NCBI GenBank assembly: GCA_045589595.1
Contig: JAZNPK010000039.1
Location: 1-64,000 of the forward strand
From: SIG77 sp045589595
GTDB taxonomy: Bacteria; Verrucomicrobiota; Lentisphaeria; Victivallales; UBA1829
Reading direction: 5' to 3'
DNA length: 64,000 nucleotides
Under the pieces are notes generated by a model. That model saw only the letters and a program-made list of their open reading frames with translations. It searched no databases and had not been told where the DNA came from. Within the stretch, counting starts at the first letter, position 1. The number at the start of each line of letters is the position of its first letter. The position numbers were made by a program, and so were the translations under genes. Of this stretch, positions 15,501-21,650 are shown piece after piece.

Positions 15501-18500
15501 TCGCATCTTCGGCAGTACCGCCGGCGGCAATCGCTTCGCCGTATGTCGTTGTGACTTTGACAGTTACATTATCCCGTCCGTTTCCGGATCCGTCAATGGT
15601 CAGCGGACCGGCAAGGAAAAGCTGTTCATCGATCACGACGGTATTGACATCGTCGGCAAAATTGACCGTTGTATCTGATCTTGTCGGATCCTGTGCAAAA
15701 CCGATGGCTTCGCGCAGACCGATCTTTCCGTCAAAGTAATTGACCGTATCGGTATTGATCCCGGTATCATCCATGGCGGTGACCAGCGTCAGATCTTTAA
15801 TGGCGCTGTTTTTCGTATCAACAGTTGCCGAATCCAGAGAAGACACATCCAGTGTCACTGCACCTGCAACTTGACGCGTTCCCGTGCCGCGGTCATTGCC
15901 GTGGATATCTTTGGAAATGATCCAGTCCGCATTGGCTGTCGCATCAAACACCACATCTTTCGTACCGTTCACATGTTTCCAGGAACCGCCATCCTGACGG
16001 ACGAATACATTGCCGGTGGACGGATCATAAGCCGCGAGCGTACCGGCTGCAACAGCTGCACCGGTCAGGCGGATGTCTTCAGCTTTATAGGAAACCGGCG
16101 CGTAATTGTTCAGTTCCGGCGTGCTGTTGAGTTCAATGTCATCATAAAACTGGGAATTGAACACAAGGGCGGTGTCCGTAACCACAAGGTTGTCCTGCCA
16201 GGTGTCTGAAGACGTATCGGACATCAGCATGCCGGTCGCATTGTTGTAGAAATTGGTGATACCGTTGTCAGGCAGCTCCAGATAAATGGTTGTGGGACTG
16301 AACATATCCGCAAGGAAAATATTGTTCACTGCCGTAAGCGTCGCATTCTTCTGGTTGAATCTGATCCTCATAAGGCCGTTCGAGACACCGTAGCTGTTTA
16401 CATTTTTGAAGATCATATTGTTCAGAAGGGTGGCTTCATCATGAATTGTGAGATTGAGCACATAATTATAACGCCCTTGGCTGTTCATGGCAACGCTGTT
16501 GATCATGGTAAAGTCGTTTGCTGTGACCGACACCGCAGTGTCATACTGCCAGCCGGACCGTGAAGCGGAATCCGAGCCGGTGGTGAAACTGGAGCCGTCA
16601 ATGGTCAGATCAAGATACCTTGAACCGCCGATGATGACCGCTGTCCATTTATCCGTGAAGTTGTTGTGGAACACGGAATCTTTGATCAGCGCAGTTTTGC
16701 CGGTGATCGTCACATCATTGGTGAGATACAGAACCGACTGGGCAACGGTATTGGTTGTCGCGCCTTTGTGCGCACCGTTGTTCAGGAAAAGACTGTCTTC
16801 CACAACCAGATTCGTTGATTCGATATAAGCTGCGGTACCCGTAGCGGCTAACGAACTTGTTCCGTTATGATAACCGCCGTTCATATAGAACTGGGTGCGG
16901 ACCAGATTGACATCGGTTGCGCGTCCCGCATAAAGACCGCCGCCATACTGGGCGGCACCTTTCTGAATGATCACGTCCGTCAGATTCAGTGTGGAACCTG
17001 CTCCGCTGAAATGGATCACACCGCCCTGACCATCGCCGATATAACCGCCGGAAAGGGTCACGCCTTCCACCGTTACCGTAAGACCGGTACCGGCAATGGT
17101 GAACACACGGTATGTGGAGGGCGCATCACTGAACGTTTTGAGGTCGCTCATACCCGGTGTCTTCACCGTGATCTCAATGACTTTGCCCGTATTGTTTCTG
17201 ATATGGAAGGACGAACTGACATCCAGCGTGGAATTCAGCGTGATCACATTGGTATCTGCGCCGAATACCGTGGTATCAAAGGTGATCACGCCGGGATATG
17301 ACGCTGCCAGCAGGATCGCTTCACGCAGACTCAGCACATCATCATCGGCGATCGCAGGATCATCCAGCGTATTGACGACCATCGATATGATTTTTGATTC
17401 CGGCTGGATCACGGCACCTGCGGCAGTTCTTTCCGCATTGCCGTTACGGGTGTTGCCCAGCAGGTCGGTTGCCGTAAGTGTTTCCGTCACCAGTGTTTCC
17501 GCCGCCGGTGTACGGGAACCGAGTATGGTCCAGTCATCAGTGGAACCGGAAACTTTGTAGTAGAGATTTGCAAAAATATCCGGTACATTCTTTGAGTTCA
17601 GGCTCTGGGTCGTACGGGTCTGCTGATACGCCGTATCGATCCGGGTCGAGGCAGGATTCGTATAGTCATTTGTATTGTACAGCAGCAGCGGAACCGTATG
17701 GGTGATCCCGCTTGCCACTGTAGTGGTGCTGCCGGTCAGGAGCGTGACCTCGTTCGTGTCCATCTGGAACACATCCATAATGGTTTTGCCGCCCTGATTG
17801 GTTGCGGAAACGGTTACATCGCCGGTCAGAATTCCGTAAACCGTGTATTCCATATTGAGCGCATACAAACCGTTGGTTAAATTGAGATCCGATTCCAGAC
17901 CGTTGCCGAGAATGATACTGTTCAGAATATTCAGTTCCACCATTTTCGGAACTGCTTGGGAAAATGCAACAGTACAGATCGCCGCACTGTCAACGGAGTT
18001 GTTGACAATGGTGCTGTTCAGAATGTTGAGTTGTCCGGCGGAAATCTTGAAAATGAAGGAGTAATTTTTTTCTTCCGCAGTTTCTGTGATGTTGTCGTAA
18101 ATGGATATGTTGTTGAACAGGAAGGAACTGGTCGTCAGTACATCCGGCGTGTAATAAGTGGTGCTGTTGATGTAGTTGTAGAGTTGGTTGCTGATACTGA
18201 TCATCGCCTGCGTGTTGGCGGACGCCGTATTATCCACTGCTGTCATATTGTTTATCGTCACTTCATGATAAACCGGGTTGGAGGGGGCAAATTCGAGCAG
18301 CGTTCCGCTGTTGCCGGAAAAATACAGATCATTATACACATGTTTGCCGCCGGTGGAAATTTTGATCGCACCCGCATGGTTGTTAATAAATGACACACCG
18401 TTCAGATTGACAAACTGTCTGTTCGTGTTATCATTCAAAGAATCTCGGGACTCATACGCCGGACCGAATGTCAAAGCATGACTGCCGTAGTTGTTCCGGA

Positions 18501-21495
18501 ATACGCTGTTGGTGACATTCATGGTGAATTTGCTGTAATGCTGAGCGTGCCAGTAAACGCCGGCACCCCCATTTGAGGCGTATGAATCAGAAATTTCCAC
18601 ATTGTTCAATGTGAGCGTGGGAGGATAAGTACCGTTCTTGTTGGACGTATGCATCAGGGCACCGATCACAGCACCGTAGTCAACCTTGCCGCCTTTCATA
18701 ACCAGATTCGTGAATGTGGCAACCTGATTCTCAGCCCCGGTGAGGTCAACGTTAAACAGAGTGAAATTACTGGCTGTCCGCGTGGTATCATCCAGCGATT
18801 CCTGATACGTCACCGGTGCTTTGATGGTGACACGGGACCCGTCAGTGCGGGCGCCGTCAATGGTTATGGTGCTTTTTATGTCAATCGTACCCGCCACGAT
18901 CACTTCACTCACACCGTCTGCAAAAGTAACAGTCTGTCCACCCAGAGCCAACGCATAATCCAGCGCTTCACGCAAACTGATCTCGCCGTCAAAAATGTCA
19001 TAAACATCTTCGCTTGTTGTTACGATGGTGCTCGCCTTATCAATCTGGGCATTATCGGCAGGCAGCCCCGTCATAACAGCATAGGATCCCGCGGTCTGCC
19101 AGACAACACTGCTCCGGACCTGATCTGCAATATCCGTGGTGATCGCTTCAATATCATCCGGAAGTTCTTTCGTGGAGTTCAGCGCGATCCAGTTGCCGGA
19201 TTTGTCCTTTACCGCTCCGGTAAGCGTGGATTCGCTGAAACCGGTCGTGGTACCGGCAACCACTGCAGTACCCTGACTGAGAAGGGAACTGGAATAGACC
19301 GGCGCATAATTGTCAAGTGTCGGCGGATTGACAAGCGTCAAGGCACCTGTTTCAGTAAAAACTTTGTCTGTGCCGACGGCATAATTGTTGGCAGATTCCG
19401 CCATTGTATAGGTTCCGGCAAGTTTACCGTAAACGGTATTGTACATCTCAAGATGCGCGGAAGTGATTTTCAGGTCGTTGAGATACGATTTGTCGCTCCT
19501 GCCGAGGATCACACTGTTCGCAATATAAGTCTCCGGACTGTTGATCTCCAGGCCGTTGGCACTGGTTTGTTCTGAATGACCGGCAACTGTGCAGTTCAGC
19601 ATCGTTACCGTTTTTGCTGCCAATGAAGCTCCGCCGTAATACTGACCGGAGAAGTTCAGAATGTTTGTGTTGATCAGAGTTATGGAGTTGCATTTTTCCC
19701 AGTTCGACCTGGCATACAGGGAATAACAGGCCTGCCATTTCAGATCACCGGACACGTATTGGGAATTGGCTGTCTGGGTAAAACTGGAATCACGGATGAT
19801 CACATCCTGCTTCCCATTCCCTACGATTTCATACAACGGACTATAGGATCCTCCGGAAAAGGTATTGTTGTGTGCTGTGACATGATCAAATTCAACCCGC
19901 GTAGCCTCAGAACTTGCCGTCTCAATCCTGATCGCATCAAGGGATTCATCCAGCCACCCATTGTTCGTACTCGCATCGTACGATATCGCAGAGTACGATG
20001 TACGGGTGTTGCCGTTGTTCATGACCAGCGTATTGTGCAGATATACTTCCTTGCCGCCTGTAAAATAAAGCGCAGAACCATGCGACAGCGTATTATTGTA
20101 GTACCACATACTGCGAGTATCCACATTCGTGCCGCCGTTCATGTAAAACTGCGTGTGATCCGTGTTCAGTACGTTGCCTGAACCATTCATGTAAAGACCG
20201 CCGCCGAAATGTGCTGCACCCTTTTGGATCAGAACATTGTTCAGATTCAGCGTGATGCCTGTGCCATCCGCCAGAACAACACCACCTTTGCTGGTCATGC
20301 TGAGGGTCTCCGCATAAGTGGCTTGAGTCGTGGGCGCAGAGGATGTGGTGGCAAGCGTTTCCACTTCCGCACGGTCGCCGAGATAACCGCCGCTCAGCGT
20401 GAGGCCGTCCAGCGTAATGGTAATGCCATCACCGGAAATGTTGAACACACGGTACTTGCTGCCATTCGGATTTATGGTCTGCAGATCGGAAAGTCCGTTC
20501 GTCTGCACCGTGATCTCAATGTCTTTGCCGGTGTCATTGACGATTTCGACTGAAGCGGAGATCGTAAGTTCGGAGTTGATCGTGATCACATTGGTGTCCG
20601 CACTGAAAACCGTCGCATCAAACTTGATCTCAAAATCACCGGTGCTCTTGTTGACGGTGTCGATGGCGTCACGGAGCGTAATGAGCGTCGCATCGTCCTC
20701 ATGGTTCACATCCGCATCTTCGGTGGAGTTGACCGTGATCACTGTGGGTTCAAGTGAGTAGGCATAACCTTCCGGCTGGAGCGTCGCCGCCTCGATCAGC
20801 CCCGTCTGATATTCCAGATCCCAGTCACCATCCGCACCGGTGGTGTCCGTGGACGCAGCCACATCCGCACCCGTCAGATTGGCAATGTTCTGGATGAGCG
20901 CACGGCCTTCTTCAGAGTTCGCTGTATCGCAGCCGTAAATGAGAATATCGGCATCTGCAGACAGATGTTCGCCGATGTTTTTCCAGTCGGCAGGATCGAG
21001 GGAGGAGTTGTCGATCTTGTCGCCGTTCAGCGTAATGAAACCTTCGTTGCCGTGTGAAACGATATGGAGCGCAGAATAAACCGTGTCGGAATGTGCGTCA
21101 AGATACGCATTGATGGCATCCATCGCATCCGTGCCCGCCTGAAGCTGAAGCACTTCGCAAGCATCATCCAGTTCAGCCGTGATCTGATCCGCATCCGCCA
21201 CACTGGAGTTCAGCACAACAAGCACTTTGCCTTCTTCGCCGCCCACCGGGGAAACTGCATAGGAAACCGCTGCGGAATCCGCGGAAACATCACCGTTTTC
21301 CGCCACATCGGCAAATATTTCTGAACCGGCATCATCGCCGTTGTCACTGTTGCTGTCGTCTGCATCCTGCGCAGCTTCACTGCTTTCAGCCGCTGCATTT
21401 TCTGCCGCTGCCGCTTCGGCTGCCTGAATCACAGCGCCTGCCTCAAAAAGGACACGGTCTTCCAAACGGAATGTCTGCGAAATCTTACGTTTCAT
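1..21495 (-). CDS. Giant LEPR-XLL/DUF4347 beta-helix repeat surface protein, C-terminus beyond window
   Basis: One open frame of 7165 codons with no stop before the left edge; the frame was checked at twelve repeat anchors and at position 1 and is consistent throughout. The start ATG at 21495 follows a strong AGGAGG site. Residues 1-20 carry an LEDRVLFEAG stretch, close to the LEPR-XLL motif that opens many giant secreted proteins, in place of a classical signal peptide. Residues about 90-235 match DUF4347 (caspase-like fold) with H148 in VSHGNEG and C189 in YGCDTA. After that come twelve modules, each opening with a DG-x-SLREA-type motif and followed by long runs of right-handed beta-helix-like sequence, then short GNVTYNG repeats, then MBG/YDG-type domains. 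Likely an exported adhesin or cell-surface fibre; the DUF4347 part may self-process or act on another protein. Family identity is strong, function is inferred. Confidence 0.85.
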   Translation of the reverse strand, partial: MKRKISQTFRLEDRVLFEAGAVIQAAEAAAAENAAAESSEAAQDADDSNSDNGDDAGSEIFADVAENGDVSADSAAVSYAVSPVGGEEGKVLVVLNSSVADADQITAELDDACEVLQLQAGTDAMDAINAYLDAHSDTVYSALHIVSHGNEGFITLNGDKIDNSSLDPADWKNIGEHLSADADILIYGCDTANSEEGRALIQNIANLTGADVAASTDTTGADGDWDLEYQTGLIEAATLQPEGYAYSLEPTVITVNSTEDADVNHEDDATLITLRDAIDTVNKSTGDFEIKFDATVFSADTNVITINSELTISASVEIVNDTGKDIEITVQTNGLSDLQTINPNGSKYRVFNISGDGITITLDGLTLSGGYLGDRAEVETLATTSSAPTTQATYAETLSMTSKGGVVLADGTGITLNLNNVLIQKGAAHFGGGLYMNGSGNVLNTDHTQFYMNGGTNVDTRSMWYYNNTLSHGSALYFTGGKEVYLHNTLVMNNGNTRTSYSAISYDASTNNGWLDESLDAIRIETASSEATRVEFDHVTAHNNTFSGGSYSPLYEIVGNGKQDVIIRDSSFTQTANSQYVSGDLKWQACYSLYARSNWEKCNSITLINTNILNFSGQYYGGASLAAKTVTMLNCTVAGHSEQTSANGLEINSPETYIANSVILGRSDKSYLNDLKITSAHLEMYNTVYGKLAGTYTMAESANNYAVGTDKVFTETGALTLVNPPTLDNYAPVYSSSLLSQGTAVVAGTTTGFSESTLTGAVKDKSGNWIALNSTKELPDDIEAITTDIADQVRSSVVWQTAGSYAVMTGLPADNAQIDKASTIVTTSEDVYDIFDGEISLREALDYALALGGQTVTFADGVSEVIVAGTIDIKSTITIDGARTDGSRVTIKAPVTYQESLDDTTRTASNFTLFNVDLTGAENQVATFTNLVMKGGKVDYGAVIGALMHTSNKNGTYPPTLTLNNVEISDSYASNGGAGVYWHAQHYSKFTMNVTNSVFRNNYGSHALTFGPAYESRDSLNDNTNRQFVNLNGVSFINNHAGAIKISTGGKHVYNDLYFSGNSGTLLEFAPSNPVYHEVTINNMTAVDNTASANTQAMISISNQLYNYINSTTYYTPDVLTTSSFLFNNISIYDNITETAEEKNYSFIFKISAGQLNILNSTIVNNSVDSAAICTVAFSQAVPKMVELNILNSIILGNGLESDLNLTNGLYALNMEYTVYGILTGDVTVSATNQGGKTIMDVFQMDTNEVTLLTGSTTTVASGITHTVPLLLYNTNDYTNPASTRIDTAYQQTRTTQSLNSKNVPDIFANLYYKVSGSTDDWTILGSRTPAAETLVTETLTATDLLGNTRNGNAERTAAGAVIQPESKIISMVVNTLDDPAIADDDVLSLREAILLAASYPGVITFDTTVFGADTNVITLNSTLDVSSSFHIRNNTGKVIEITVKTPGMSDLKTFSDAPSTYRVFTIAGTGLTVTVEGVTLSGGYIGDGQGGVIHFSGAGSTLNLTDVIIQKGAAQYGGGLYAGRATDVNLVRTQFYMNGGYHNGTSSLAATGTAAYIESTNLVVEDSLFLNNGAHKGATTNTVAQSVLYLTNDVTITGKTALIKDSVFHNNFTDKWTAVIIGGSRYLDLTIDGSSFTTGSDSASRSGWQYDTAVSVTANDFTMINSVAMNSQGRYNYVLNLTIHDEATLLNNMIFKNVNSYGVSNGLMRIRFNQKNATLTAVNNIFLADMFSPTTIYLELPDNGITNFYNNATGMLMSDTSSDTWQDNLVVTDTALVFNSQFYDDIELNSTPELNNYAPVSYKAEDIRLTGAAVAAGTLAAYDPSTGNVFVRQDGGSWKHVNGTKDVVFDATANADWIISKDIHGNDRGTGTRQVAGAVTLDVSSLDSATVDTKNSAIKDLTLVTAMDDTGINTDTVNYFDGKIGLREAIGFAQDPTRSDTTVNFADDVNTVVIDEQLFLAGPLTIDGSGNGRDNVTVKVTTTYGEAIAAGGTAEDATDSRVFLIANGWISKNNMDTTVTLQNLTIQGGNPVSAVATSTDFHEQTAGRGGAILLIADRAANYKNDLVMDGITVSDSYATYGAAFAVTDIYYPAMEITVRNSVFENNATKSGYVFYSYRGRAASYSEYADNFAESSSKILLTMTDTIFRGNKNGAIAFSAGKMVADNLLFENNTGYLLYGRSTDVHGSTTIDITLSNITAINNNNTAAQGSLFYLTANNKTFAMKDNYALPEVSFIGLTINNAFIYGNTGYSNVISMDFGRLNILNTTIVNNTSANGLFLGGNNVTYYHYSQHPEVQILNSIILGNGVDIRIEKVHSFDMEYTLYGTAEGAMKLYAAETATTIDPDTYFSTTNTQLEDLDGKTPVEQVFLTDLHYRTVNGIQHAALRTVDNSPALNTLLTAYETVREGVSVTGLLTTDATSTKDFTNVYNIRTALYYQLGDVWYGMDGNAVSALPTKAVTITKDLLGNDRGATAQDNAAGAANVLPETQSLVVTTAEDMINYYDGKISLREAILYAAANAALGGVITFDTTVFSADTNVITLNSTLDINSSLQIRNNTGKVIEITVATPGMSGNKALNKTPSTYRLFTIAGDGIAVTIDGFTLTGGYLVADNGGAISVTGDGAELHLLNSIVQKGAAVKGGGVYADADTILDVQKVQFYLNGGSDTTESHGAGLYTASTQVSVDGALFLNNGTAKTQNILYMESLSSGTTTEATVKNTMFFDNFQSSWSYGFFNAKGADMNLLVERVSISNTSASPWQIYHALNANCKNVTVINSSFTNALGNYGATLSLSALERLVVLNSTVAGGSHGNVAYGEIFKTEGSAILANNIFIGNDFYGGVSGMNLSHTRSGSAGSEKFVFCNNVFTRMNMANQTMENNIHVSEARMVFNSTEANTHFILPADIPLLNDYTISTYADTDLRTFGAAGAAGALVAYDPATRNVFVRQSDNTWKHVNGTKDVVFDATANADWIISKDFYGNNRGTGIQTAGAVTLNATELLSLTNKIADTKTVSDVTLVTTGEDVINYFDGKISLREAIGYAGDTSATDRTVNFSADVDTVVTDRQFFINSGLTIDGSREGLENVVIKVTKTYGEALAEAEAAGKTGTEAHEQAKDNATDSRVFMVVNCWDVNQVVTLTNLTIQGGNPETATKAASSTDSDANLGGAIYLMNCGEHTKVVPLILDHVTISDTYAMEGSAIGFRPSNYPLSSLTIRDSIFENNVSENYVAQQSGGVISTGTYYLNHTPNYDSATGMSNSRCYITIENTTFRNNINGGLLLYGGHHVLDNLLFENNTGILLVTSAGKFGEAEDLILRNSSFVNNTASTDADPLLWFFTGDFYGKRYSTNESVTGDQSYSNIMLYNVSILNNTGYKAMLQQEKGSIYIINTTVAGNADSIGLYLPDNSETTFLKPSHRVRANILNSVFLGNKTDLQIESVYRLNMEYTVFGTREGTLKLYAADGTATEISTFSATNKQLADANGKTPFEQVYLATMPVGRFEVNGVNQAFLFTAAGENPIASAVTSTAFETFIEGVEFLKIKEGTYGNTALNIYSNIYYQVNGSWYLMGGDGTALTDLADSATVISTDQMGNDRTTAANNAAGATLLTDIPGTVVQTADDISNMFDGKVSLRDAIAYSILFGSGTAVTFDTTVFSADTNTITLKSDIKLTDSVHIQNNTGKVIDITVESNGIASFKAETNTSGSTYRVMTIDGENITVTLEGLTLSGGYLVDGKGAVIYVAGSGSELILDGTTVQKGAAMHGGGVYAETGTVLTVRNNSRFMLNASLEAGSGAAIYMNIGSELDFTDSLIYQNGSKKYTYSTVLVNEATVSIRNSVIGDNYIDAPRDDYGVLQFAKSDVVLDNLTFVGHRITRGAFIYHNNGTLLMNRVSAINNYAAVYDARFVFTGGDVTILNSDFSFTKGYNGVHNHIAFRNGVNAVVANSVLMGHAEMRGLDVVVKNTDVTVKVKLYNSLYQNISDAAMITTENCMTPPDLYSIYGMETLIAGTHYTLDANTFTPFHLAKLNDGTNMSIAIVNGALTAYDKTTGTVFLKQAGSSDWVDINNGGGTFDASMILTDAYGTTDPLTLTRYTAGAAAVLTNLPKADAKLDTPSLVVNTGNDVVNYFDGKVSLREAIGYAGNEGNTITFDQSLTTVIAEQQYLVTNSMTIDGTRADGGCIIIKVPVTYAEAQADTLQTASQHRVMTVSSISLSGSPQTITLKNLDLRGGDVSAVSNVDRIINSNGGALQMIAPSDYSHSITLSLENISLSDAKAKDGSAMYINNSEQSYVTYKLNVRNLEISNVTGGYAIQEGLCYTDAVNTRMFTMENVSFHDSAAGFISVRGNAVLKNVALYNNTVPGVHLISVENSVCPAVTLVLDKVSIYKNTGNEKYNLLNLNVNTSSTNYCTSVLLNNVSITNNSGFAAMIALVQTKAIPTQLMILNSTIAYNDSMGLNVTLATDQPVRILNSILLGNTDGDIVGVNASNLQAAYTILGSATGVTMGSTNIQVTDPTTVFMTDTPEIFYVDGIRHGTTLLTRDPNNVALLYTPVETAYDISTILEKGAVDKLGVFYKNAAGTWYKLGNDAALTALANTATVVTTALGDAARTPNVTGATVQPETQDLQVTTHLDVLNPFDKLISLREAITYGMTLATATTPTITFSAQLKTDGKNRIQVTLRDDNSSGGSGFYIKAGTNLIIDGDVDGDGEKDIIIDLSASNKTLKNVGRIFEVKENAYLTLKNISLYGSASNADGTLYKGDDTSYARDTATYGITGLPDKGYSYGGGLIHIYGGHLTADNTSFERCFIVHATGATDGGGVILLGKSGGSVNITNSVFRDNVQLGADGAVAIANRHSTTVNLTNVEFINQTGYRLLTGGDHTRYYLSGITIKDSNLTHGMFVGRYGAQYYVSGLLAENNTAKSLYECVQPYSSRDMFQLDHATVVNNTFTSSIVTLLRGNAYISDSTFLSNDVQGAYGFYFNSNITNSDTNKKFVASVINTTIADTAYTGTGAEFNTFYVALNNSNNPAADYHAHLYLLNNIIAGTHDGDTAKATTIYDIGRDSTKDNTFIYAWNNILSNDINGTLVIDQYNVTGQTMTDVFGTDTPVLTLSAERDLTDTTGAVLSDGNGNTWKWQDQSIAISATGSAAAAGALIGMIVKTTAGNIVENTYYVMQSTAYGLTWYDAQTGKSVATAAPTKAGLGLSRTATDDETAALITYDTAVTLYTTAENGISRTLTMAAFNVGAYALTPVLSGDANLVVNTTEDGINPFDDVVTLRDAMAYATSVGGKVNITFSDAVDWSANKVIVLTMGKELGLWQTDDVRIDGKLTYNGTDQGMIEVKVPVTYAEWVADDTLTVSTHRVFNFSEIDPKWSRSGLSNMIISGGYLENGSGGAYYGNGILENVTVKDSYANNGGGIYHLGNSRLVLIDCSIINNTAGTNGGGVYEGCFISHNYVGYYGASYFQNSTFSGNKVLNATHGRGNAIAVGAQTPLPLNIINCTIAANDGPAAAGAINNTVNASVVTKDGVECPSHAIHLLNSIVIGDVKNLFMTAKYSVVSSAKPTASDDFVLDDVTGTYAKADDTNLYNATYESVFGTNTLTQNGNGSWTIALDGNSDAAANGTLVGYLSRTSELKPSVFYYYDKAAGKWTADADANIICAAMETVVPAASLLYISDTVSLPETITFDSTDTTGTFGLTFSVAESNGKTTVYDGAVISSGLNGVSRTAYMELFNTGSHALGLVQGTVVNSLDDAAVINPFDDAITLREAVEYAMTINGNVTFDSSILDAGNVIQLVDQILITGDVTIDGTVDDGRISIKAAADSRVFKLNDRYCVGTTLGAAKYGNFDVTLTNMDLAGGDVSAEVTAKDENNPYATSGSVILNFETDLTMENVSITGGTATGQYTIGLITGGAILVDKGANATNLILRNVTMTDLTGGAIVSCATSTLLDGISVSNSSAKNGGAVTLKAAGTIRNSTFTNNTATSHGGALYGTFDLIENVTISNNKANSNGGGIDISSDAVLKNVSIVNNTSVSDKGGGININGNAKVVMINCTVSGNIANCTKTDETASWPGYSAGAISYSKDAAGELTLINTTVAGNTGVYIGGINMAKGTLNLVNSIVADNYATDTAALAADIRIADGGTVNAVNSVSSYVFSGATAGQLDANGNFVLDDQDRQLFKSYTADSNGNDLPDLTVSTEPGKTVLELAEHALVENMASSYITYYTTTADVTGARITQVGYAAEKGGTVTMLWSNKTNASDTAVELTADQQGTAFGSTYTTVGAVYKAFADRASTVVTTANDVTGDDGLTSFREAVEVAGTGYGWYLGRQETVENVITFADSITAITLTSALSVSNDLTLSDASGIAIDGANYLTLGGKTAFDGVFTLSNTVNNGSLYVNAGSTLTLSGITNSGTVDVYGTLGGSGTLNGKTNYYDGSTLHTGLTYETLTVSGNVAAAAGTVQASALTVNSGAVLDAEDLAAGELANNGEIQVSGSFTVTTTPANYGNVTYDGADQTVAADAAYTALVINGTGATAAEVTATTTTIGSGADLTVSGDFEGGTLTNAGDLTLNGMNNVFAVTQTGAGNVTYGAAADGQQIYGVSYGTLTLSGGGKSTASGVSITADTLSVAAGTDAAFDTAILAVTTLANSGSITLLGQTNAISGLAATHTDAGNVTYGRNGDQAVLTGFAYKALSLSGSGTKSATGDVSAESTAVGSGTALTVSGNFNGGELTNSGALTLSGADNSFTAASGAGDVTYNGADQNIVAGVSYDDLTLSGSGTKTAAGDVTVAGTLTNGAELALTGSLSVANGTDALGNVTYNGTGTQNVQAGTYTDLTLQNGSKVLSSTAETVVDGTFTAEDTAISSDTAGTMAALSLTNTASSVAAPCATVADTAFTDVNVNSDGTTGSGMLYLEGTNTADNTLGIRLTGVVVTAEAITYGDTMGSIVISVVNAAGTEISKDTVENLGWTWTVGNDAMENATTGKAYELTAAAASLYQFAGDVNVIIDQRAITISAEDHTVTYNGTEQTLTSAAVTTGSLIAGQTLDNYSFAEKYIDAGTYNDIKPVYAAIIDANGADVTANYAITYEGATLTIEQLAVTVTATDRTVTYNGAEQTLTDATLAGQVAGHTLNSWTFNTVATDVGSYDIAADSAVITDATGADVTDNYAITFAEGVLTIEQ
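1010..2250 (-). repeat. Short GNVTYNG-type tandem repeats in the giant protein
   Basis: Motifs such as GNVTYNGTGTQNV, GDVTYNGADQNI and NVTYGRNGDQAV recur with plus-strand anchors near 1080, 1265, 1508, 1770 and 2002, a period of roughly 60-85 residues. Each unit also has a LTLSGSGT-like strand and an LTN-x-G-x-LTL segment. This is typical of beta-solenoid filament repeats; they sit between the SLREA modules and the MBG/YDG-like domains. Confidence 0.7.
2590..20690 (-). repeat. Twelve SLREA-type modules within the giant protein
   Basis: The codons for the (S/T)LREA-like motif recur at about 20671, 18970, 17323, 15712, 13966, 12400, 10621, 9121, 7597, 5701, 4237 and 2602. Spacing is 1464-1896 bases, so modules are about 490-630 residues. 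Each starts with a variant of NYFDGKISLREAI followed by TITFD-like strands, matching the CSLREA/choice-of-anchor Q family in which the motif precedes a parallel beta-helix. The last copy (SFREA) is the most diverged. Modules are diverged at DNA level, so they are old duplications, not a recent expansion. Confidence 0.85.
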
Positions 21496-21555
21496 TTTCT
21501 TGCTCCTCCTGCCGAAATATTCGACATAAATATTATATTATAATATACAGAGAAT

Positions 21556-21584
21556 ATTATAAACAAAAAAAGCGGAAAAGTCAA
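21556..21584 (-). promoter_or_regulatory. Sigma-70 promoter of the giant surface-protein gene
   Basis: On the minus strand TTGACT (21579-21584) and TATAAT (21556-21561) are separated by 17 bases, followed by an AT-rich leader of about 50 bases and the AGGAGG site of the giant gene. This is close to consensus and suggests substantial expression of a very large protein. Confidence 0.75.
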
Positions 21585-21650
21585 TAAAAGAAAGTAAAAA
21601 AACAACAAAAAAATGCAGAAAAAATGAAAAATGTAATGAAATTGTAATCT

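Noticed and set aside
154..20553. Long plus-strand open frames, several of 300-859 codons, opposite the giant gene
   Set aside because: They are antisense shadows caused by the repeat composition and codon bias of the minus-strand gene. Their products are Cys/His/Arg-rich without any family motif, and the minus-strand frame has clear domains throughout.
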